The notes under the pieces: generated by a model
The model's input: only the letters and a program-made list of their open reading frames with translations
Databases searched by the model: none
Told to the model about the DNA's origin: nothing
Shown: positions 7,012 to 12,573 of the stretch, in pieces
Layout: each line of letters starts with the position of its first letter
How positions within the stretch are numbered: position 1 is the stretch's first letter
Assembly (NCBI GenBank): GCA_002393905.1
Contig: DGSJ01000031.1
Span: 1 to 12,573, forward strand
Length of the DNA stretch: 12,573 bases
DNA from: Caryophanales bacterium UBA4365
GTDB lineage: Bacteria; Bacillota_I; Bacilli_A; RFN20; CAG-826
Reading direction: 5' to 3'
Made by a program: the position numbers and the translations under genes

Positions 7012-7794
7012 ATGAAGAAAAAGCTTAGTATTTTATTCTTTACATTAGGCTGTTTATCTTTGATAGCAGGTTTTTCAACTACGGCTTATTCGCTTTACAC
7101 TGGAACATTACCAGCTGACAAAGAAATGGCGATTGGTATTGATCTTCCAGAACCAACAGGTTTTTATGCCAAGGTTTTCCGCGGAGGTGACTTAGTTAAC
7201 ACCCAACCTTTAGTTGTTAATCCAAGTAACGATCACGAGCTGATGATTTCCGGTTTATCGCTGCAAAAAGATGATCGATTTAAAGCCACTGATAACACCA
7301 ATTGGTATGGATCACCAACTTCTTATTCACATAACATCTCAGTTGAAGCATCAACAACTAGTTCCTTGGTTACAAACGATGGAGATTATGTTGCTGTTCA
7401 AACTGGATATTACGATGTTTATTTCAAGTTTACTGATAATACTTACACCACCTACGAAAGCACCTACGTGAACGTCAACAAAGTTAGAACAGTTTATCTT
7501 CAAGATACTTGGAAAGAAGGTTATTCTCCAGCAATTCACTATTCGGGTGATAATGTTGTTAATTCTCCTGATGACAAATACTTTGGCGGAAGCAAAATGA
7601 TTACTCAAGAAGGTGAACGTGACATGTATAAAGTGGTCGTACCACAAGCATCTACCAAATTCAAAATTAGTTATCAAGGCAAAGTATCTAACGAACTTGA
7701 TTTTGATAATGTAAACAATGCTTATTATGTTTATTGGGACAGTTCGGAAAACGCAATGAAGATCGCTGGTTACGTTTGGGCTAACCCACAATAA
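7012..7794 (+). CDS. Third secreted protein of the SipW operon, with possible CBM-like beta modules
   Basis: A 260-residue protein. The signal peptide (about residues 1-28, MKKKLSILFFTLGCLSLIAG then FSTTAYS) is followed by LYTGTLPADKEMAIGI, nearly the same motif as in the second protein. Residues 50-155 form a beta-rich module: LSLQKDDRFKATD...NWYG...GYYDVYFKFTDN, a pattern I associate with extracellular carbohydrate-binding-like repeats. Residues 158-255 form a second module (VRTVYLQDTW...YFGGSKM...MYKVVVP...FKISYQG...YYVYWD), which resembles CBM25/26-type starch-binding domains. Both assignments are impressions from motif spacing, without a profile search. The mature part has no cysteine, no sorting signal and no anchor. 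Only AGGA 13 bases before the ATG serves as ribosome-binding site, so expression may depend on coupling to sipW. It is the last gene of the operon. Confidence 0.75.
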   Translation: MKKKLSILFFTLGCLSLIAGFSTTAYSLYTGTLPADKEMAIGIDLPEPTGFYAKVFRGGDLVNTQPLVVNPSNDHELMISGLSLQKDDRFKATDNTNWYGSPTSYSHNISVEASTTSSLVTNDGDYVAVQTGYYDVYFKFTDNTYTTYESTYVNVNKVRTVYLQDTWKEGYSPAIHYSGDNVVNSPDDKYFGGSKMITQEGERDMYKVVVPQASTKFKISYQGKVSNELDFDNVNNAYYVYWDSSENAMKIAGYVWANPQ

Positions 7795-7821
7795 AGAAAT
7801 AGAAAAATAGATTTATAGAAC

Positions 7822-7850
7822 GAGAGTACATGAGCGTACTCTTTTCTTTT
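7822..7850 (+). terminator. Rho-independent terminator of the SipW operon
   Basis: GAGTAC (7824-7829), extended by two outer pairs, faces GTACTC (7836-7841) across a 6-base loop, and the run TTTTCTTTT follows. It ends the four-gene unit that begins at the promoter near 4760. Confidence 0.8.
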
Positions 7851-7892
7851 CATTTATGAAATCGCTCACAATGAAAATAATTATCTTTCTAG

Positions 7893-7921
7893 TTGCATTG
7901 AAGTGTATATTTAAATATACT
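7893..7921 (+). promoter_or_regulatory. Promoter of tig, with palindrome over the -10 box
   Basis: TTGCAT (7893-7898), a 17-base spacer and TATACT (7916-7921) fit a sigma-A promoter. A perfect 16-bp palindrome, GTATATTTAAATATAC (7905-7920), covers the spacer and nearly all of the -10 box and could be an operator. I see no CIRCE element (TTAGCACTC/GAGTGCTAA) here. AAGGAGA (7940-7946) precedes the tig start. Confidence 0.6.
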
Positions 7922-7951
7922 CTTTAATGCTCATTTGAAAAGGAGATACTT

Positions 7952-9232
7952 ATGAAAAGAGTCGTCAATAAATTAGAAAACTCCAAAGTCGAAGTGCTTT
8001 GTGATGTCGATGAACTAACTTGGAAAGACGCCCAAGAAAAAGCTTTCCAAAAGTTAGCTAGTGAATTAGAAATCAAAGGTTTCCGTAAAGGAAAAGCCCC
8101 AGAAAGCATCGCTCGTAAACACATTGACTTAGGTAAAATTTTTAATGAAGCAATCAACTTAATGCTTCAACCAGCTTATGAAGAAGTTCTTCGTGAAGAA
8201 AAGCTTCAACCATTTGCTCGTCCAAGCGTTGATGTCACCAAAGTCAGCGATACAGAACTCCAACTTAAGTTCATTATTGTCTTAGCTCCAGAAGTAAAAC
8301 TCGGACAATATAAAGGCTTAAACGTTGAAAAAGCCAAAGTTTCTGTCTCTGCGAAAGAAGTTCAAGACGCCATTGATGGTTTAGTCGCTTCAAATGCTAA
8401 CTTAGTCGTTACTGAAAACGCTGCTAAAGAAGGCGATACAGTGGTGATGGATTTCCTTGGTAAAGTTGATGGAAAAGAATTCGACGGTGGAAAAGCCGAA
8501 AACTATTCTTTAGAACTTGGTTCACATCAATTTATCCCAGGATTTGAAGAACAACTTGTTGGTCATAAAGCTAATGAAACCGTCGAAGTGAAAGTGAAGT
8601 TCCCAGAACAATACGTTCCAGAACTCGCTGGTAAAGATGCCGTCTTTACCTGCACTATTCACGAAGTGAAAGAAAAAGTTCTTCCAGAATTAAACGAAGA
8701 ACTCATTAAAGACTTAAATATTCCAGAAGTCAAAGATGTTGAAGGTTTAAAAGCCTACGAAAAAGAACAAATCAAGGCTCAAAAAGAACAAAGCGCCAAT
8801 AACGAAGTCTTAAACAAGATTATCGAACAAATTAGCGCTAACGCCACCATCGAACTTGCTCACGAAATGATTGATGACGAAGTCGAAGGCATGAGAAAGA
8901 ACCTTGAACAACAAATTCAATCCCGTGGAATGACTTTAGAACAGTACTTACAAATTACTGGTCAAAAAGAAGAAGATTTATCCAAGAAGATGCATGAAGA
9001 TGCTGAAAAGAATCTCCGCGCTATCTTAGTAATGGAAGAAATCGCTAAACAAGAAAAAATCGAAGTCACTGATGCTGATGTTGAATTCGAAATGGCTAAA
9101 ATCGCCGATCAATACAAGATGGAACTCGACAAGGTGAAAGAAATTCTTGGTAAAGATTTACCACGTTTCAAAGCTGAAATCCGTCAACGTCGCATTACCG
9201 ACTTCTTAATGAACGAAAACGTTGCTAAGTAA
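7952..9232 (+). CDS. tig: Trigger factor (ribosome-associated chaperone and prolyl isomerase)
   Basis: A 426-residue protein, normal for the family. It binds the ribosome at the polypeptide exit (uL23) and shelters nascent chains. The ribosome-binding signature GFRKGKAP is at residues 43-50. The FKBP-type PPIase domain covers about 159-245 (GDTVVMDFLGKVDGKEFDGG, then LELGSHQFIPGFEEQL). The SurA-like, helical C-terminal arms follow from about 246 to the end (EELIKDLNIPEV..., MIDDEVEGMRKNLEQQI). A strong AAGGAGA site is 5 bases before the ATG. It is followed after 44 bases by lon with no terminator, so both are probably one transcript. In Bacillus tig precedes clpX, then lonB, lonA and ysxC; clpX is absent here. 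Confidence 0.98.
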   Translation: MKRVVNKLENSKVEVLCDVDELTWKDAQEKAFQKLASELEIKGFRKGKAPESIARKHIDLGKIFNEAINLMLQPAYEEVLREEKLQPFARPSVDVTKVSDTELQLKFIIVLAPEVKLGQYKGLNVEKAKVSVSAKEVQDAIDGLVASNANLVVTENAAKEGDTVVMDFLGKVDGKEFDGGKAENYSLELGSHQFIPGFEEQLVGHKANETVEVKVKFPEQYVPELAGKDAVFTCTIHEVKEKVLPELNEELIKDLNIPEVKDVEGLKAYEKEQIKAQKEQSANNEVLNKIIEQISANATIELAHEMIDDEVEGMRKNLEQQIQSRGMTLEQYLQITGQKEEDLSKKMHEDAEKNLRAILVMEEIAKQEKIEVTDADVEFEMAKIADQYKMELDKVKEILGKDLPRFKAEIRQRRITDFLMNENVAK

Positions 9233-9276
9233 TTAATTACTTAAGCATTTCTGAAAAGAAAGGAAAGGAGTAGTTT

Positions 9277-11610
9277 ATGGCTGAAAATAACAAAACGAAA
9301 TTTACATTACCATTACTAATTACCAAAGCTTATACCCTTTTCCCAGGCATGCATGATGAAAAAATCGATGCTGGAAGAGACTTCTCCATTAAAGCGATTC
9401 AAGCAAGTCGCGATAAAGAATCGTCTCTTTTAGTTGTGGTCTCCCAAAAAGACCAAAAGGTCGAAACTCCAACGATTAAAGATTTAAACAAAGTTGGAAC
9501 TCTTTGCCGAATCACAACTTACACCGACATGAAAACTTATGTCACTGTCCGCATCAATTCATCGGTCAGAGTCAAAATTAATAATATTTCCTTTGATCAA
9601 TCTGGCTACTATGTTGCTGATGTCGAAGTCTTAGAAGACATCGAAGGCGATCCACAAAAAGTGGTCGCTTTGATCAAAGAGATTACTTCCTTGTTACCAA
9701 AGGTAACACGTGTGAGCGGTTCAATCCCAAGAAGTGTTTACACTTCCTTATCTAGCCAAGGTGTGAACCCTGGTGAACTCGCGGATATCTTAGCGCCATA
9801 TTTATTCTTAACCGAACTCGGACGTCAAAAAATCTTAGAAGCAACAAATGTTGAAGAAAGATTAGGTCTTGTTTTAGCTTCCTTAAAAGAATCTCTTGTG
9901 GAAGCCAAGGTTGACGCTGATATCACTCGTGAAGTTTCTGCGCAAACAGAAAAACAACAAAAAGACTACATTCTTCGTGAGAAGATGAAAGCGATTAAGA
10001 AAGAACTTGGTGAGGATCCAGAAAGCGAAGACGATGAGGATAACATCCTTAAACGTTTAGAGGAAAATCCATACCCAGAACACGTTAAAACAAAAGTCAA
10101 ACAAGAACTCAAACGTTACCAAATGATGCCTCAAGCATCGCTTGAATCATCTTTAATTATGTCTTACATCCAAACCTTAATGGATGTGCCTTGGTATCAA
10201 GAGACCGAAGACAATAATGACCTCAAAAACGTCCAAAAGATTTTAGATGAAGACCATTATGGTCTTGATAAAGTCAAAAAACGTATTGTCGAATATTTAG
10301 CTGTTAAACAAAAAACCAATAGCTTAAAAGCCCCAATTTTATGTTTCTATGGACCTCCAGGATGTGGTAAGACTTCTTTAGGCAAGTCAATCGCCCGTGC
10401 TTTAGGAAGAAAATTCTTTAAAGCCTCTCTTGGCGGTATCTCTGATGAAGCCGAAATTCGTGGACACAGACGTACATACGTCGGCAGTATGCCGGGACGC
10501 ATTATTTCCGGCATGAAACGTGTTGGTGTTGTTAACCCAGTTTTCCTTCTTGATGAAGTCGATAAACTTGGTTCCTCCTATAAAGGAGATCCAGCCAGCG
10601 CCATGCTTGAAGTACTTGATCCAGAACAAAACTTCGCCTTCAACGATAATTATCTTGAAGAACCATATGATTTAAGTAAAGTTTTGTTCATTGCGACAGC
10701 AAACTACCTTGAAAACGTTCCTGCTCCACTTCGCGACCGTTTAGAGCTCATCGAAGTGAACTCCTATACCGAATTTGAAAAGATTCAAATCGCAAAGAAT
10801 TTCTTATATAAGAAACAAATGGAAGCGAATGGTTTAACTAGTAAACAAATCTCCTTTAATGAAGCTAGTTATAAAACCATCATCCAAGAATACACCCGCG
10901 AAGCTGGTGTTCGTGAACTTGAACGTTTAATCGGTTCGATCTGCCGTAAAGTTGTTGTGGATTTGTTGACAAATCCGGAGTTAGGAAAAGTCTCGATTAC
11001 TCCAGAAAAAGTTCACAAATATTTAGGCACCCCAATCTTCGAAAATTCGAAGAAAGAAGAAAACGCCCAAGTTGGTGTTGTTACCGGTTTAGCCTACACC
11101 CAATTCGGTGGAGACATTCTTCCAATCGAAGTCAATTATTTCCCAGGTAAAGGAAGTTTAATCCTGACTGGAAAACTTGGCGATGTGATGAAAGAAAGTG
11201 CGACAATCGCTTTAGACTATGTGCGCGCTAACGCGACTAAATACGCGATTGATTCGAGAGTTTTCGCTGAAAGTGATTTCCATATCCACTTCCCAGAAGG
11301 TGCCGTACCAAAAGATGGTCCATCGGCTGGTGTAGCGATTACCACAGCAATTATCTCCTGCTTAACTAATCGCCCAGTGGATAACAATGTCGCTATGACT
11401 GGTGAAGTAACCTTACGTGGTCAAGCTTTACCAATTGGTGGTCTTAGAGAAAAATCATTAGCTGCTCTTCGTAGTGGAATTAAAACCATTATTGTTCCAA
11501 AGGAAAACAAGAAGGCAGTGGATGAATTACCAAAAGAAGTAAAAGACAACTTAAGCATTGTCTACATGAAGAATGTTGATGATGCTGTCAATGTTGCCAT
11601 CTTAAAATAA
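9277..11610 (+). CDS. lon: ATP-dependent serine protease Lon (LonA type)
   Basis: A 777-residue soluble AAA+ protease, usual LonA length, which degrades misfolded and regulatory proteins as a hexamer. The N-terminal substrate-recognition domain covers about 9-205, beginning LPLLITKAYTLFPGM. A coiled-coil linker (about 210-300) follows. The AAA+ module has Walker A GPPGCGKT (359-366, Lys365) and Walker B VFLLDEVDK (422-430). The C-terminal protease domain carries the Ser-Lys dyad: PKDGPSAG with Ser683, and GGLREK with Lys726. All key residues are intact. GGAG (9267-9270) lies 6 bases before the ATG. The stop codon is one base before the engB start, so translation of engB is probably coupled to lon. 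Confidence 0.99.
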   Translation: MAENNKTKFTLPLLITKAYTLFPGMHDEKIDAGRDFSIKAIQASRDKESSLLVVVSQKDQKVETPTIKDLNKVGTLCRITTYTDMKTYVTVRINSSVRVKINNISFDQSGYYVADVEVLEDIEGDPQKVVALIKEITSLLPKVTRVSGSIPRSVYTSLSSQGVNPGELADILAPYLFLTELGRQKILEATNVEERLGLVLASLKESLVEAKVDADITREVSAQTEKQQKDYILREKMKAIKKELGEDPESEDDEDNILKRLEENPYPEHVKTKVKQELKRYQMMPQASLESSLIMSYIQTLMDVPWYQETEDNNDLKNVQKILDEDHYGLDKVKKRIVEYLAVKQKTNSLKAPILCFYGPPGCGKTSLGKSIARALGRKFFKASLGGISDEAEIRGHRRTYVGSMPGRIISGMKRVGVVNPVFLLDEVDKLGSSYKGDPASAMLEVLDPEQNFAFNDNYLEEPYDLSKVLFIATANYLENVPAPLRDRLELIEVNSYTEFEKIQIAKNFLYKKQMEANGLTSKQISFNEASYKTIIQEYTREAGVRELERLIGSICRKVVVDLLTNPELGKVSITPEKVHKYLGTPIFENSKKEENAQVGVVTGLAYTQFGGDILPIEVNYFPGKGSLILTGKLGDVMKESATIALDYVRANATKYAIDSRVFAESDFHIHFPEGAVPKDGPSAGVAITTAIISCLTNRPVDNNVAMTGEVTLRGQALPIGGLREKSLAALRSGIKTIIVPKENKKAVDELPKEVKDNLSIVYMKNVDDAVNVAILK

Positions 11611-11611
11611 G

Positions 11612-12190
11612 ATGATTGATTTCCGACGTGTTGATTTTGTTAAATCCGCGCCTAAATTAGCGGATCGCCCAGAAAGGAATCTTCCTGAAATCCTTTTTGT
11701 TGGTAAATCAAACGTCGGAAAATCATCACTGATTAACGCTTTAACCGGAAGAAAGAATCTTGCTTATACTTCCTCAAAACCTGGTTTTACCAAACTACTC
11801 AATTATTATATAATTGATGACAAATTCTATCTTGTTGATGCACCAGGTTATGGTTATACCGCTAGTGGAAGTCGTGATTTAGATTCCTTCGGTGAAATGA
11901 TGGAGGAATATTTCTCAAATCCATCATTAAAACTAGTTGTCTTCTTAGTCGACTCACGTCATAAATTAAGCAAAGACGACGAAGACTTTTATTCCTTCTT
12001 AAAGGAATCACATCTTCCATATGTGCTCGTGAACACGAAAGTTGATAAGCTGAATCAAAAAGATTCTGCCGCTCTTCGTAAACGGATGAAAAACGAAGTG
12101 ATGGAAGAGAATTATCTGGAAGTTTCTTCATTGAAGAAAGAGACTTTAGAAAAACTCAAAGCCGAGATTACTCGCGCGATTGAAAATTAA
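11612..12190 (+). CDS. engB: Ribosome biogenesis GTPase EngB (YsxC/YihA)
   Basis: A 192-residue GTPase of normal family length that acts in late assembly of the large ribosomal subunit. The G motifs are in order: G1 GKSNVGKS (31-38), G2 around KPGFTK (Thr60), G3 DAPGYGY (76-82), G4 NTKVDKL (141-147; TKxD at 142-145) and a G5-like VSSLKKE (171-177). These patterns, above all the GYGY after DAPG, are diagnostic for EngB. The ATG lies one base past the lon stop and no Shine-Dalgarno sequence is visible, which suggests translational coupling. The lon-engB order is conserved in Bacillus (lonA-ysxC). The C-terminus ends 8 bases before the region of the valS promoter. Confidence 0.98.
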   Translation: MIDFRRVDFVKSAPKLADRPERNLPEILFVGKSNVGKSSLINALTGRKNLAYTSSKPGFTKLLNYYIIDDKFYLVDAPGYGYTASGSRDLDSFGEMMEEYFSNPSLKLVVFLVDSRHKLSKDDEDFYSFLKESHLPYVLVNTKVDKLNQKDSAALRKRMKNEVMEENYLEVSSLKKETLEKLKAEITRAIEN

Positions 12191-12198
12191 ATCATTCA

Positions 12199-12226
12199 TT
12201 GTTTATAGACAATGGTTTGATATAAT
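12199..12226 (+). promoter_or_regulatory. Extended -10 promoter for the valS T-box transcript
   Basis: TTGTTT (12199-12204), a 16-base spacer and a consensus TATAAT (12221-12226) preceded by TGA, giving an extended -10 element (TGnTATAAT). Transcription should start near 12233, at the base of the T-box Stem I. A small hairpin CATTGT/ACAATG (12197-12214) overlaps the -35 box. Confidence 0.75.
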
Positions 12227-12230
12227 TAAG

Positions 12231-12437
12231 ACGTCGTTGACCAAGAGGTTAATTAGATCGCTTAGTATAGAGAGAAGTTGGTTGGTGCAAAACTTCCTAA
12301 GTCCTAGTTATTGTCGCTTGTGAGACTGAATAGGAATATTCCGTAGTTCTGCGATAAAGACAAATGAAGTGCTATAACTTATGTTATAGAATTAAGGTGG
12401 TACCACGTGAAAGCGTCCTTAGAGGGAGCGCTTTTTT
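12231..12437 (+). ncRNA. T-box riboswitch leader, valine-specific (GUC specifier)
   Basis: The T-box sequence AAGGTGGTACCACG is at 12394-12407, where the uncharged tRNA 3' end pairs. Stem I can be folded: GTC/GAC (12233-12235 with 12324-12326), a kink-turn-like GTTGAC/TGA, CAAG/CTTG (12242-12245 with 12317-12320), an internal loop whose 3' strand TTGTCG (12311-12316) offers GUC at 12313-12315, then TAATTAG/CTAGTTA (12250-12256 with 12304-12310) and CTTAG/CTAAG (12261-12265 with 12297-12301). AGAGA and GGTGCAA (12284-12290) are the usual distal motifs. A Stem III hairpin lies at 12372-12389. GUC is a valine codon, in agreement with valS downstream. The fold was made by eye. Confidence 0.93.
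12410..12437 (+). terminator. T-box intrinsic terminator before valS
   Basis: AAAGCGTCC (12410-12418) pairs with GG.A.CGCTTT (within 12424-12434, one bulged G), followed by a T run. It starts 3 bases after the T-box sequence, so its 5' strand should compete with the antiterminator. Uncharged tRNA-Val would favour read-through. Confidence 0.88.
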
Positions 12438-12460
12438 ATTTTATATTAGGAGGACAAGCA

Positions 12461-12573
12461 ATGTTAGATAAACGTTACGATCCAAAAAAAGTTGAACAAG
12501 GAAAATACGACTTTTGGAAATCCAAAGGCTATTTTACTGCGGGAGATAAATCCAAAAATCCATTCTCCATGGT
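12461..12573 (+). CDS. valS: Valyl-tRNA synthetase, N-terminal part (cut by the window end)
   Basis: Only 37 codons are visible. KRYDPKKVEQGKYDFWKSKG followed by YF and NPFSM matches the N-terminus of bacterial valyl-tRNA synthetases (KYDPK.VE...Y..W...G.F..., leading into the ATP-site IPPPNVTG, which lies beyond the edge). The enzyme attaches valine to tRNA-Val. The start is supported by AGGAGG (12448-12453) 7 bases before the ATG. The T-box leader with a valine specifier directly upstream independently supports the identity and indicates induction when charged tRNA-Val runs low. Confidence 0.93.
   Translation, partial: MLDKRYDPKKVEQGKYDFWKSKGYFTAGDKSKNPFSM

Noticed and set aside
7351..7791. 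Minus-strand open frame of 146 codons under the third secreted protein
   Set aside because: Antisense to a gene with clear signal peptide and operon context; no recognisable motif or start signal.
12197..12218. Hairpin CATTGT/ACAATG after engB as a terminator
   Set aside because: Only 6 bp, AT-rich, followed by GTTT rather than a real T run, and overlapping the valS -35 box.
1..12573. CRISPR arrays, insertion sequences, tRNA or rRNA genes, phage or toxin-antitoxin genes
   Set aside because: I saw no spaced direct repeats, transposase motifs, cloverleaf or rRNA sequence, and no such protein in any frame.

Overview
The window comes from a low-GC, Gram-positive-type bacterium that uses the standard genetic code: tryptophan is TGG throughout and no TGA interrupts any gene. 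Trigger factor, Lon and EngB in a row, T-box control of valyl-tRNA synthetase, a SipW-type signal peptidase beside its likely substrates, and a membrane pyrophosphatase point to Firmicutes/Bacilli. An uncultured relative of Erysipelotrichales, RF39 or Izemoplasma-like lineages close to the Mollicutes is my best guess; this is inference from gene content, not a phylogeny. Every gene I can support lies on the + strand, and the layout is compact.

Region 1 (1-1508) holds the 3' part of a GNAT-like protein and a DegV-family fatty-acid-binding protein, closed by a hairpin terminator. Region 2 (1509-3786) is a single-gene unit for a K+-dependent, ion-pumping membrane pyrophosphatase with its own terminator. 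Region 3 (3761-4750) is a helical-repeat, probably TPR-like, protein of unknown function. Its -10 box sits almost on top of its start codon, and its -35 region would lie inside the preceding terminator, which suggests a leaderless mRNA.

Region 4 (4760-7850) is the accessory part and the most interesting. One tight operon encodes a TasA/camelysin-like secreted protein, a second secreted protein with a possible carbohydrate-binding-like C-terminus, a SipW-type (Ser/His) signal peptidase, and a third secreted protein. The second and third proteins share an N-terminal motif of the form LYTG(N/T)LPA(E/D)K. A good promoter, a ~100-nt leader and a terminator bracket the operon. It looks like a dedicated export and surface-assembly module comparable to tapA-sipW-tasA of Bacillus, but with different passenger domains.

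Region 5 (7893-12190) is a protein quality-control and ribosome-assembly operon: tig, lon and engB, ordered as in Bacillus but without clpX between tig and lon. Region 6 (12199-12573) has a strong extended -10 promoter, a T-box leader with a GUC (valine) specifier codon that I can place in a folded Stem I, its terminator, and the first 37 codons of valS, cut by the window edge.
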